Part shown: one piece after another, positions 52,067-60,140 of the stretch
How positions within the stretch are numbered: the first letter of the stretch is position 1
Layout of the letters: every line of letters begins with the position of its first letter
From: Chryseobacterium bernardetii
GTDB taxonomy: Bacteria > Bacteroidota > Bacteroidia > Flavobacteriales > Weeksellaceae
NCBI RefSeq assembly: GCF_003815975.1
Contig: NZ_CP033932.1
Span: forward strand, 2,209,001 to 2,273,000
Direction of reading: 5' to 3'
DNA length: 64,000 bases
Position numbers and translations under genes: made by a program
Notes under the pieces: generated by a model
Seen by the model: only the letters and a program-made list of their open reading frames with translations
Told to the model about the DNA's origin: nothing
Database searches by the model: none

Positions 52067-52088
52067 TAATTTTTCTAAAGAGTAAATT

Positions 52089-53600
52089 CTAATTCGAAAC
52101 CTCTAGCTCTGCTTTCTGCTTCATACTTCCGGTTTCGGAGAAACGCAAGTGCCAGCTGAATGCCTCTTCCAGCAAGTGAGGGGTATGCCCGCCACGTTCA
52201 CAGGCTCTGTCAAAATAAGACTTTAATTCTTCTCTGTAATCCGGGTGAACACAGTTATCAATGATCTTCTGGGCTCTTTCTCTTGGTGCCAGCCCCCTTA
52301 AATCAGCTAATCCTACGTCAGTTACCAAAATATCAACATCATGTTCCGTATGGTCTGTGTGTGAAACCATTGGCAGCACGTGTGAAATATTATTTCCTTT
52401 GGAAGCTGCCTGGGTGACAAAAATACTTAAGTAAGCGTTTCTTGCAAAGTCTCCGGAACCTCCTATACCGTTCATGATTTTTGTTCCGCCAATATGAGTA
52501 GAGTTTACATTTCCATAGATGTCAAATTCAATGGCGGTATTGATCGCTATTACTCCCAATCTCCTGATAAGCCCTGGTGTATTGGAAATATTCTGGGGTC
52601 TTAAAACAAATTTGTCTTTATATTTTGAAAGGTTTCCTAACACTCTTTCATAACATTCCTGGGAAACAGTAATGGAAGATGCGGATGCAAAACTTAATTT
52701 ACCAGAGTCTATCAGGTCAAAAGTGCTGTCCTGAAGTACTTCGGAAAACATTGTTAAATCATAGAAATTACTATCCTTGAATCCTGTAAGAACAGCATTG
52801 GCCACTTTCCCGATTCCTGCCTGAAGAGGAAGCAGTCTGTCTGTAAGGCGTCCCAACTGAACTTCGTTTTCAAAGAAGGCAAGAAGGTGTTTCGCAATGG
52901 CTGTTGTTTTCTCATCAGGTTCTGCAATATCTGCAGGGCTGTCTTTAAGATTGGTGAAAACAATAGCTTCAATTTTATTGGGATCTACAGGAATACTTTT
53001 TCTTCCGATTTTATTCCATGGAGCTACAATAGGGATAACATTTCTGTAAGGGTAGTCTTCAGCCTGATAGATATCGTGGATACCGTAGACTTCTTCAGGT
53101 ACTTCCGTATTAATTTCAATGATTATTTTTTTAGCCAAAGCAGCAAAGGTTACTGAATTTCCTACTGAAGTGGTTGGAACAATGCTTCCGTCTCTTTCGA
53201 TATAGGCTGCTTCAATAATGGCTACATCAATGCTCTGAAGGTTTTTGGTGTGAAGAAGTTCTGCACTTTCGCTTAAATGCTGATCGATGAAGAGAATTTC
53301 ACCTTTATTGATTTTGTTCCTTAAAGTAGGATCTACCTGAAAAGGCATTCTTTTCTTTAAGACATTCGCTTCTGCCAGTTTTCCGTCTGTGCCGTGTCCC
53401 AGGGAAGCTCCGGTCATTAAAGTGACTTTAAGGTTTTCTGTTTTTCCTCTTTCTGCCAGTGCCGGCAAAATAGCTTTGCTGTCACCTGCTTTTGTAAAGC
53501 CGCTTGACCCTATGGTCATGCCATCTTTAATTATTTTTACAGCGTTTTCAGCTGTAGTTACCTTTTCGTGTAGGCTTTCTAATCTGATTCTTTCTAACAT
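52089..53600 (-). CDS. Succinyl-CoA:acetate CoA-transferase / acetyl-CoA hydrolase family
   Basis: A 503-residue CoA-transferase of the Ach1/AarC type. The catalytic Glu is in I-N-T-A-I-E-F-D-I-Y-G-N, the CoA loop G-I-G-G-S-G-D-F-A-R-N-A and the end R-G-L-A-P-R-E-R-A is conserved. AarC-type enzymes pass CoA from succinyl-CoA to acetate. In a tyrosine-degrading cell this could link the acetate/acetoacetate products to the citrate cycle (inference). Size is 80 residues longer than the neighbouring CoA-transferase, so they are not a recent duplication. Confidence 0.92.
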   Translation of the reverse strand: MLERIRLESLHEKVTTAENAVKIIKDGMTIGSSGFTKAGDSKAILPALAERGKTENLKVTLMTGASLGHGTDGKLAEANVLKKRMPFQVDPTLRNKINKGEILFIDQHLSESAELLHTKNLQSIDVAIIEAAYIERDGSIVPTTSVGNSVTFAALAKKIIIEINTEVPEEVYGIHDIYQAEDYPYRNVIPIVAPWNKIGRKSIPVDPNKIEAIVFTNLKDSPADIAEPDEKTTAIAKHLLAFFENEVQLGRLTDRLLPLQAGIGKVANAVLTGFKDSNFYDLTMFSEVLQDSTFDLIDSGKLSFASASSITVSQECYERVLGNLSKYKDKFVLRPQNISNTPGLIRRLGVIAINTAIEFDIYGNVNSTHIGGTKIMNGIGGSGDFARNAYLSIFVTQAASKGNNISHVLPMVSHTDHTEHDVDILVTDVGLADLRGLAPRERAQKIIDNCVHPDYREELKSYFDRACERGGHTPHLLEEAFSWHLRFSETGSMKQKAELEVSN

Positions 53601-53937
53601 GTAATATTGATTTTTATTAAACCACCATTACTTAGGATGCGTCATGAAAAATAATGATGGTCACATATGTTAACCATACCTTACAAATCTACGAAAAAAG
53701 ACGCTTTAAATAAAGGATTTAAAGCGTCTTTTGTATGTATTCAGTAATAGTTTTGTATAAAGCTGTGCAAGCCCTTTGAGTATTAAATGAATCTGTTTTA
53801 TTTTTTAGACAGAAGCTTTTGTTGTAAAGACTTCAGTTTACTTAAATAAGTTCCCAAAAATACTGTGCAAGTGAACTTTATAAAAAACATTCGATTTTCA
53901 AAATTTAAGTATTCTTTTTTGAGAATAGCTTTATTTT
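53601..53937. other. 337-bp intergenic region before hmgA's end
   Basis: Holds a strong hairpin (53696-53732) and, near 53862-53910, AAGTGAACTTT and CGATTTTCAAAATTTAAGT, words also seen at 46.4 kb. No gene. Confidence 0.5.
53696..53732. terminator. Hairpin upstream of the CoA-transferase gene, end of hmgA transcript
   Basis: AAAAGACGCTTTAAAT (53696-53711), AAAGG loop, ATTTAAAGCGTCTTTT (53717-53732). A perfect 16-bp stem. It is 206 bp beyond the hmgA stop on the minus strand and 96 bp before the CoA-transferase start, so it separates the two transcripts. Confidence 0.75.
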
Positions 53938-55098
53938 CTACGAATTTTCTTCCAGCCATGAAGTTTTATAGGACGGGTCTTCCACTTTTAAAGCTTCTTC
54001 TGTAATTTTTAACGGACGGAAAGGGTCTACCATTACAGCATATTCTTCAGTGAATTTTTTACCGATGCTTCTTTCCATAGCTCCCGGATGAGGTCCATGC
54101 ACAATTCCACCTGGGTGAAGGGTAAAATCCATAAGATCGATATGATTACGGCTCATGAAGTCACCTTCTGTGTAGAACAATACCTCATCAGAGTCAATGT
54201 TGGAGTGATTATAAGGTGCAGGAATTGCCATCGGGTGGTAGTCGTACATTCTTGCACAGAATGAACATACTACAAAGTTATGGGCCTCAAAATTCTGGTG
54301 AACCGGCGGCGGTTGGTGAATTCTTCCTGTAATGGGTTCAAAATTTTTGATGTTAAATTTATAAGGATAGAAATAACCGTCCCAGCCCACAACATCAAAA
54401 GGATGCGTTGCATAAACAAAGTCGGTGATCTGGTTTTCTTTTTTTACTTTGATTAAGAATTCTCCTTTTTCATCTTTAGGCTCTTTGAAAGTAGGAGCAA
54501 TAATATCTCTTTCGCAGAATGGGGAATGTTCCAGCAGCTGCCCGAATTCATTTCTGTATCTTTTAGGGGTGTAAATAGGAGAGTGGCTTTCCAGCACAAA
54601 GAAAACCGTATTTTCAGTCTGTAATTCTACCTGATAAATAGTTCCTCTAGGAATAATAAGATAATCGCCGGTTACAAATTCAAGATCTCCCACAAATGTT
54701 TTCAGAATCCCTTTGCCTTCATATACGAATAAAAGCTCATCACATTCTGCATTTTTGTAGAAATAATCCATCGATTTTCTTGGCTTTGACAATCCCATTT
54801 TCAGGTCGTTGTTCATCAGAAGGATCTTGCGGCTGTCTAAGAAATCGTCCTCAGGTGTTACATTCATTCCTTTGAACATTCTGGGCGTAATATTTTTCTC
54901 CACCGCAATTTTTGGGGTCACATCTTTCGGTTCCCCGATAGACTTGATCTGTGTAGGACGGTGAATATGGTACAATAGAGAAGAGATCCCATGAAAACCT
55001 TCGGTTCCGAAAAGCTGTTCATAGTAAAATTTATCTTCCGGAGATTTAAAGACTGTATGCCTTTTTTGTGGGATATTTCCCGCTAGATGATATCTCAT
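53938..55098 (-). CDS. hmgA: Homogentisate 1,2-dioxygenase
   Basis: A 386-residue cupin-fold iron enzyme that opens the ring of homogentisate to maleylacetoacetate. Iron ligands are expected at about H298 (Y-N-H-S-N), E305 (D-S-D-E-V) and H334 (G-I-V-H-G-P-H-P). It is shorter than the 430-450-residue proteobacterial and human enzymes, as in other Bacteroidetes. Maleylacetoacetate isomerase, the following step, is not in the window. It has its own promoter and is divergent from the TonB receptor gene. Confidence 0.95.
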   Translation of the reverse strand: MRYHLAGNIPQKRHTVFKSPEDKFYYEQLFGTEGFHGISSLLYHIHRPTQIKSIGEPKDVTPKIAVEKNITPRMFKGMNVTPEDDFLDSRKILLMNNDLKMGLSKPRKSMDYFYKNAECDELLFVYEGKGILKTFVGDLEFVTGDYLIIPRGTIYQVELQTENTVFFVLESHSPIYTPKRYRNEFGQLLEHSPFCERDIIAPTFKEPKDEKGEFLIKVKKENQITDFVYATHPFDVVGWDGYFYPYKFNIKNFEPITGRIHQPPPVHQNFEAHNFVVCSFCARMYDYHPMAIPAPYNHSNIDSDEVLFYTEGDFMSRNHIDLMDFTLHPGGIVHGPHPGAMERSIGKKFTEEYAVMVDPFRPLKITEEALKVEDPSYKTSWLEENS

Positions 55099-55120
55099 TT
55101 TACTTTCATATGTAGTTTCT

Positions 55121-55152
55121 CAAATTTAATCATTTTTCATGAATTGGCTCAA
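55121..55152 (-). promoter_or_regulatory. Promoter of hmgA
   Basis: On the minus strand TAAATTTG (55121-55128) is a perfect -7 element and TTG (55150-55152) lies 21 bp upstream as -33. The -7 element is 22 bases from the ATG at 55098. Confidence 0.6.
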
Positions 55153-55172
55153 TCGAAAATTTACAGTGAAGT

Positions 55173-55202
55173 TTTGTATTTGAAAAATAATTGTTAGATT
55201 TG
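55173..55202 (+). promoter_or_regulatory. Promoter of the TonB receptor/thioredoxin operon
   Basis: TTTG (55173-55176), 18-bp spacer, TAGATTTG (55195-55202), the -7 element being perfect. The transcription start would fall near 55209 and the leader would be only about 12 bases. Confidence 0.65.
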
Positions 55203-55210
55203 TCTAACAA
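55191..55210 (+). promoter_or_regulatory. Operator-like dyad over the -7 element
   Basis: TTGTTAGATTTGTCTAACAA: perfect 8-bp arms around a 4-base spacer, so one protein dimer bound here would cover the -7 box and start site. The half-site TTAGA/TCTAA recalls DtxR/MntR-type metal regulators, but that link is only an inference. It is placed for repression. Confidence 0.6.
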
Positions 55211-55220
55211 TTTTAATTTC

Positions 55221-57290
55221 ATGAAGCGAATATTATTTTCTATTACTTTTTTATCCTCCTATTGTTTTGCCCAGGAGACGGACAGTTTAAGTTTATCTCA
55301 CTATAATAAAACAGATTCTGTAAAAGTTTCAAAAAAGGAGTTTAAGACAAGTAATATTGAGGATGTGGTGGTTACCGGAACCATAAAACCGATGAGCAGG
55401 TCTAAGAGTCCTGTGGCGGTTGAGATTTACAGCCAGAAATTTTTCCAGAAAAATCCTACTCCAAGTATTTTTGAAGCCATTAGTATGGTAAATGGAGTGA
55501 AGCCACAGTTGAACTGCTCGGTATGTAACACAGGAGATATTCATATTAATGGTCTGGAAGGACCATACACAATGATTTTGATTGACGGAATGCCTATCGT
55601 GAGTTCACTTTCTACAGTATACGGATTGAGTGGGATTCCTAACAGCCTGGTGGATAGAATAGAAGTGGTAAAAGGCCCGGCTTCTTCTATTTATGGTTCT
55701 GAAGCGATGGGTGGTGTTATTAATATTATCACCAAAAATGCTTTAACAGCTCCTAAACTGAGCGTAGATATGATGACAAGTACATGGGCTGAGAATAATC
55801 TGGATTTTTCCACGAAATTTAATATAGGAAAGAATGCTGCTTCATTACTAAGTTTGAATTATTTCAGTTTCCAGGAAAAGATAGATCAGAACAAAGATAA
55901 TTTTACAGACTCTACTCTACAGGACAGGATTTCTATTTTTAACAAATGGAATTTTAAAAGGAAAGAAAACAGGCAGGCAAGTTTTGCTCTAAGATACCTG
56001 TATGAAGACCGCTTTGGAGGTGAAATGCAATGGAACAAATCTTTCCGTGGAAGCGATGAGGTGTATGGTGAAAGTATTTATACCAACAGGGCTGAAGTTT
56101 TCGGGCTGTATGAATGGCCTATGAAAGAACATATTGTGACTCAGTTTTCCTATAACTATCATGACCAGAATTCTTTTTACGGAGCTAATCCGTTCAATGC
56201 ACTTCAGAAAGTGGCTTTTGTGCAAACATACTGGGACAGAAGTTTCGGGAAGCATGATATAACAGCCGGAATAACTTTTAAAAGAACTTTTTACGATGAC
56301 AATACTCCGGGAACATTAGCTTCTGATGGGATAACCAATGCTCCGATGAAGTCTCCGATCTGGGGAGCGTTTGTTCAGGATCAATGGGAGATTAACGATG
56401 CGAACACTTTGTTATTAGGGTACCGTTATGATTATGACAAGATTCACCATTCTGTTCATTCTCCAAGATTTGCATGGAAATTTTCACCCAACCCATATCA
56501 TACTTTAAGATTTAATTTTGGAACAGGGTTCCGGGTGGTGAACCTGTTTACAGAGGATCACGCAGCATTGACAGGTTCCAGAGAAGTTATTGTGAAAGCT
56601 GATCTTCTGCCTGAAAGATCCGTAAACGGAAATATAAATTATATCTGGAAAATTCCTGTAGGTAACCGTATGGTGAATCTTGATGCTTCTGCATTTTATA
56701 CCTATTTCAGTAATAAGATTGTGGGAGATTTTGATTCTGATCCGAATAAAATAATCTATGACAATCTTCACGGATATGGAATTTCGAGAGGTGCTTCACT
56801 GAATGTGGATTTCAGTTTTTCATTCCCCTTAAGCGTTAATTTAGGAGTAACTTATCTTGATGTCTATCAGAAATATGATGATGAAAATCAAAAGACACAG
56901 CAGCTTCATGCCCCAAAATGGAGTGGAACGTATACTCTGACCTATAAATTTCCGAGTAACCTGACGATAGATTTTACCGGACAGTTTTACGGACCTATGA
57001 GGCTTCCTGTTTTACCAAATGACTACCGTCCTGAATATTCACCATTCTATTCTTTGGCAAATATTCAGATATCGAAGAGCTTCAAATCCGGATTTGAAGT
57101 GTATTGCGGGGTGAAAAATTTATTCAACTTTACTCCTAAAGACCCTCTGATGAGACCTTTTGACCCGTTTGATAAATATGCTGATGACCCCATCAGTAAT
57201 CCCAACCACTATACTTTCGATACAGCATATGGTTATGCTCCAATGCAGCGTATCAGAGGGTTTCTGGGGGTGAAATATACACTGAAATGA
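55221..57290 (+). CDS. TonB-dependent outer membrane receptor with CxxC plug
   Basis: A 689-residue receptor from ATG 55221, 10 codons inside a longer frame; this start gives the signal peptide R-I-L-F-S-I-T-F-L-S-S-Y-C-F-A-Q and lies after the promoter. TonB-box-like D-V-V-V-T-G-T-I, then plug with N-C-S-V-C-N-T-G-D-I-H-I-N-G (C99, C102) and V-K-G-P-A-S-S-I-Y-G-S-E-A-M-G-G-V. The barrel ends F-L-G-V-K-Y-T-L-K. The CxxC in the plug is unusual and could bind metal or form a disulphide reduced by the linked thioredoxin-like protein. Control is probably through the promoter dyad. Confidence 0.93.
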   Translation: MKRILFSITFLSSYCFAQETDSLSLSHYNKTDSVKVSKKEFKTSNIEDVVVTGTIKPMSRSKSPVAVEIYSQKFFQKNPTPSIFEAISMVNGVKPQLNCSVCNTGDIHINGLEGPYTMILIDGMPIVSSLSTVYGLSGIPNSLVDRIEVVKGPASSIYGSEAMGGVINIITKNALTAPKLSVDMMTSTWAENNLDFSTKFNIGKNAASLLSLNYFSFQEKIDQNKDNFTDSTLQDRISIFNKWNFKRKENRQASFALRYLYEDRFGGEMQWNKSFRGSDEVYGESIYTNRAEVFGLYEWPMKEHIVTQFSYNYHDQNSFYGANPFNALQKVAFVQTYWDRSFGKHDITAGITFKRTFYDDNTPGTLASDGITNAPMKSPIWGAFVQDQWEINDANTLLLGYRYDYDKIHHSVHSPRFAWKFSPNPYHTLRFNFGTGFRVVNLFTEDHAALTGSREVIVKADLLPERSVNGNINYIWKIPVGNRMVNLDASAFYTYFSNKIVGDFDSDPNKIIYDNLHGYGISRGASLNVDFSFSFPLSVNLGVTYLDVYQKYDDENQKTQQLHAPKWSGTYTLTYKFPSNLTIDFTGQFYGPMRLPVLPNDYRPEYSPFYSLANIQISKSFKSGFEVYCGVKNLFNFTPKDPLMRPFDPFDKYADDPISNPNHYTFDTAYGYAPMQRIRGFLGVKYTLK

Positions 57291-57751
57291 GAATTTTTGC
57301 TTTATTTTTAATGTTTGTGCCCTGTCTTTGTCTGTCCCAGATGAAGACAGGGACTTTTTCTGAAGTGGAGCGTCTGCAAAAAGAATCTCCAAAACCTATG
57401 GTGATTCATATTTATACGGATTGGTGTGCAGTCTGTAAAATAGAATCTTTCCGTTTGAATAAGGATAAAGATCTGGTGGAAATAATGAATGCGCATTTTT
57501 ACCTGATTAATTTTGAGGCTGAAAAAACCAGGGAGAAAATCCGTTTCCAAGGGAAAGAGTTTGAATATTTATCCAATGGAAGTTCCGGTGTTCATGAACT
57601 GGCCCTGGCGTTATCAAAAAATAAGGAACAGCCGGTTTATCCATTGTGGATTTTCCTGGATAAGAATCAGAATTTAGTGTATTATCAGGAAGGATTGCTT
57701 ACTCCTGAAAAAATGAAGCAGAAATTCTTGGAGATTTCGGCTTTGCAGTAG
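57287..57751 (+). CDS. Exported thioredoxin-family protein
   Basis: A 154-residue protein with signal peptide (I-F-A-L-F-L-M-F-V-P-C-L-C-L-S-Q) and a thioredoxin fold with the active site D-W-C-A-V-C-K (C47, C50), atypical A-V between the cysteines. The cis-Pro loop is V-Y-P-L-W-I-F. The start ATG overlaps the receptor stop by four bases (ATGA), so translation is coupled. It probably works in the periplasm as a disulphide reductase or as a metallochaperone-like partner of the receptor (inference). Confidence 0.9.
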   Translation: MRIFALFLMFVPCLCLSQMKTGTFSEVERLQKESPKPMVIHIYTDWCAVCKIESFRLNKDKDLVEIMNAHFYLINFEAEKTREKIRFQGKEFEYLSNGSSGVHELALALSKNKEQPVYPLWIFLDKNQNLVYYQEGLLTPEKMKQKFLEISALQ

Positions 57752-57978
57752 GTTGGGAAATCCTAAGACGCAATTTTTCTTGTATGTAAGGTGCAAGGAT
57801 TTTATCTGCGATAAAATTGTATAGTGTTGGTGCAAATAATAATGCCGAAAATCTTCAGTTTTTTGCACCTTAAAAAAACTGAAGATTATTTAAGATTTTT
57901 ACGTTTTTGCGATTTCCAACAAAAATATAGCTCCCGCAGATTGAACAGATGTTTTATCTATGCAGTTTGTGAAAAAAA
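57752..57978. repeat. Intergenic region of nested palindromes
   Basis: Contains ATTTTATC/GATAAAAT (57799-57806, 57810-57817), AAGGTGCAA/TTGCACCTT (57788-57796, 57863-57871) and the 15-bp arms AATCTTCAGTTTTTT and AAAAAACTGAAGATT (57850-57864, 57873-57887). The last hairpin could terminate both convergent transcripts. The others resemble degenerate intergenic repeat units. Confidence 0.5.
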
Positions 57979-58449
57979 TTAATCTTTCGCATCTATTAAA
58001 ACGGCTAATTGGATACAAGGCTCATCAGAACGGTTGCTCCAAGCGTGATTGGTTCCTCTTTGGATCACAATATCCCCTGCTTTCAGAAGTGTTTCACCTT
58101 CTTCCATAATCAGATAAAGTTCACCGGAAAGAATAATGATGTAATCTAATGTTGAAGTCTGATGCATCATCGGATGAGTTCCTCCTTTTTTAAATTCAAT
58201 TCCTAAGTCCTGATCAGGAGGAACTACTACATATCTGAAATAGGTTCCGTTTTTAGGAGTTTGTGGAAAACCTGTATTGGGAATTTTGGTTTCAAAATCA
58301 AGGCTTGCCGGAGAATTTTGAGTATTCCAGATGTCTGAAATAATAAGCCCCGGAAAGTGTTCTACCGTATTTTCAACCTGCTGATCTTCAATAATAATGG
58401 ATTTTCCGTCTTTGATTCCGGTTACAATACGTCTTGGTATTTTCTTCAT
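57979..58449 (-). CDS. Cupin domain protein
   Basis: A 156-residue protein with a single cupin barrel. Motif 1 is degenerate (G-G-T-H-P-M-M-H-Q-T-S-T-L-D-Y) and motif 2 reads G-D-I-V-I-Q-R-G-T-N-H-A-W-S-N. The His residues could bind a metal. It is 4 bp downstream of the MDR reductase gene, so they form a two-gene operon. Function unknown, possibly stress or small-molecule turnover. Confidence 0.88.
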   Translation of the reverse strand: MKKIPRRIVTGIKDGKSIIIEDQQVENTVEHFPGLIISDIWNTQNSPASLDFETKIPNTGFPQTPKNGTYFRYVVVPPDQDLGIEFKKGGTHPMMHQTSTLDYIIILSGELYLIMEEGETLLKAGDIVIQRGTNHAWSNRSDEPCIQLAVLIDAKD

Positions 58450-58453
58450 AGGT

Positions 58454-59446
58454 TTATGAGTTTTTCATGATGAGTTTATGACATTGGGTCTGATTGTTTT
58501 TAAGAATGGAGTGGGCTTTAAGGACAGTTTCTAAAGAAAGATCACCTATTATTTTATGCTGGGATGGAGGGATGGAGCCGCTTTCGATCAATTCTGCAAT
58601 TTCTTCCAGACTGTTTTTGTAATAATCATACTGTTTAATCATGCTGTAGGCATAATTGGAAATATTCATAATCAGAGTTCCTTTGTTGAAGAGAAGTTCA
58701 TGGGCTTCTTTGGTAACAAGAGCGGTAACATCTACATAAGTTCCATTGATCTTTAATACTTCAGCAGTTACTTCGGCCATATAATTGCCAACCAAATCAA
58801 TTCCAATATCAAAAGGTTTCTGATGATTGGCTTTTAAAATATTTTCTACAAGATGTTCTTCTTTATAATTGATAATCTGATATTCTTTCAAACCGAGAGT
58901 GAGAAACATCTGTTTATTTTCTTCACTGCCAACGGTAATAACAAAGTTTTCAATATGATGAGCCAATAAAATCTTAATCAAAAAAGAGCCTACTCCGCCG
59001 GCAGCTCCAGTGATAAAAATAGTTTGTTCCGGCTGTAATTTCAGTCTTTTAAAAATTTGCAGAGAAGTTAATCCTGCGGATGGAACAGAAGCAGCCTGTT
59101 CAAAGGAAATATTTTTTGGTTTGAGTGCAACAATCGCTTCCGGAACTGAAATATATTCGGCATAGGTTCCATTGCTTCCCATAGAGCCGCTGCCACAGAA
59201 TACTTCATCCCCAATGTTAAACTGAGTTACATCAGTTCCTTTTCCTACAACAATTCCTGATAATTCCCGCCCTAATATGGGGGAACTCATTAATTTTCTT
59301 TCCAGTTCATTTTCCAGCATCTGGTAATCGATGGGGTTAAAGCCGATTGCTTTTATCTGGATTAATACTTCATGATTTTTAGGTTGAGGTCTTTCTGTAA
59401 ACCCATCTTCAAGGTTAAAATCTTTGTTTAAAATAACAGCTTTCAT
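58454..59446 (-). CDS. MDR-family NAD(P)H quinone/zinc-type oxidoreductase
   Basis: A 330-residue medium-chain dehydrogenase/reductase. GroES-like half (residues 1-130: Q-I-K-A-I-G-F-N-P-I-D-Y, G-R-E-L-S-G-I-V), then the Rossmann half with T-G-A-A-G-G-V-G-S-F-L and S-A-G-L-T-S-L-Q. Catalytic zinc ligands are absent, so it is closer to quinone oxidoreductases than to alcohol dehydrogenases. The divergent HxlR regulator gene across 109 bp very probably controls it. Followed at 4 bp by the cupin gene. Confidence 0.9.
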   Translation of the reverse strand: MKAVILNKDFNLEDGFTERPQPKNHEVLIQIKAIGFNPIDYQMLENELERKLMSSPILGRELSGIVVGKGTDVTQFNIGDEVFCGSGSMGSNGTYAEYISVPEAIVALKPKNISFEQAASVPSAGLTSLQIFKRLKLQPEQTIFITGAAGGVGSFLIKILLAHHIENFVITVGSEENKQMFLTLGLKEYQIINYKEEHLVENILKANHQKPFDIGIDLVGNYMAEVTAEVLKINGTYVDVTALVTKEAHELLFNKGTLIMNISNYAYSMIKQYDYYKNSLEEIAELIESGSIPPSQHKIIGDLSLETVLKAHSILKNNQTQCHKLIMKNS

Positions 59447-59481
59447 AGGTGAATATTTATTTCATTGTTAATTGGGCTGTA

Positions 59482-59489
59482 CAAATGTA
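59482..59489 (-). promoter_or_regulatory. -7 promoter element of the MDR/cupin operon
   Basis: On the minus strand TACATTTG, a perfect -7 element, 35 bases from the MDR start codon at 59446. It faces away from the HxlR promoter (59504-59511), with 14 bp between the elements, so one bound regulator could affect both. Confidence 0.5.
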
Positions 59490-59503
59490 AAACGGGAATA
59501 GTT

Positions 59504-59511
59504 TATATTTG
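59504..59511 (+). promoter_or_regulatory. -7 promoter element of the HxlR gene
   Basis: TATATTTG, a perfect -7 element, followed by the two CTAGTTA repeats and the palindrome. Confidence 0.5.
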
Positions 59512-59514
59512 CTA

Positions 59515-59541
59515 CTAGTTAACAATTGGTAACTAGTTACC
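59515..59541 (+). promoter_or_regulatory. HxlR operator candidate: CTAGTTA direct repeat and 14-bp palindrome
   Basis: CTAGTTA occurs at 59515-59521 and 59533-59539, 18 bp apart. The second copy is inside the perfect palindrome GGTAACTAGTTACC (59528-59541). HxlR-type regulators bind such symmetrical sites as dimers in divergent intergenic regions. It lies downstream of the hxlR-like gene's -7 element, which fits autorepression. Confidence 0.55.
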
Positions 59542-59555
59542 CTGATGAAACTATT

Positions 59556-59933
59556 ATGGCAAAAATTAAAGAAAACGGAACGGAAAGGGAAGCAACCTGC
59601 ACCGAAGAATTATTTGCAATGCGTGACAGCCTGGATGTGTTGGGTGGAAAATGGAAGCTAATGATTCTACGATACCTTACGAACAGAACAGATCAGCAGA
59701 TTCATTTTAAAAAGCTGGAACGCGGGATTGGTGGGATCTCAGCTAAAATGCTGAGTAAAGAACTGAAAGAATTGGAGACAAACCTTCTGATTACAAGAAC
59801 GATTCAGGATACAAAACCTATTACAGTAACTTATGCGGTTACAGAATACGGAAAATCTGTATTTCCGGTAACAGAAACGCTGGTGAACTGGGGATTACTC
59901 CACAGGGAGAAGATTAAAGCTTCAATGGGATAA
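59556..59933 (+). CDS. HxlR-family winged helix transcriptional regulator
   Basis: A 125-residue regulator from ATG 59556 (the longer frame would start inside the operator). The HxlR signature is seen as C-T-E-E-L-F...D-V-L-G-G-K-W-K-L-M-I-L-R-Y-L near residues 15-45 and F-K-K-L-E-R-G-I-G-G-I-S-A-K-M-L-S-K-E-L-type recognition region. The N-terminal Cys (A-T-C-T-E-E) is conserved in redox- or electrophile-sensing members such as HypR and YodB. It likely controls the divergent MDR/cupin operon in response to quinones or disulphide stress (inference). Confidence 0.93.
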   Translation: MAKIKENGTEREATCTEELFAMRDSLDVLGGKWKLMILRYLTNRTDQQIHFKKLERGIGGISAKMLSKELKELETNLLITRTIQDTKPITVTYAVTEYGKSVFPVTETLVNWGLLHREKIKASMG

Positions 59934-59954
59934 TATATTGTAAAAGTAAAAATC

Positions 59955-60020
59955 ATTTCCTACAGATCTGCAAATTTCCCAGATGAAAAATCTGCGTAAT
60001 CTGAGTGATCTGTGGGAATT
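59955..60020. repeat. Palindromic intergenic repeat unit
   Basis: ATTTCCTACAGATC (59955-59968) and GATCTGTGGGAATT (60007-60020) are imperfect complements (12 of 14), with ATCTGCGTAATCTGAGTGA between them. Resembles REP-like intergenic repeats of Flavobacteriia. Confidence 0.45.
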
Positions 60021-60140
60021 TTATTTCGTGGAATATGCTGATGCCAAAAGAAGGTTTCAGCTTTGCACACCAACGGATTTTCAGTAATCATCCACAAATA
60101 TTTCCATGAATACACAAGTAGATCCTAGTGTTCTGGCATT

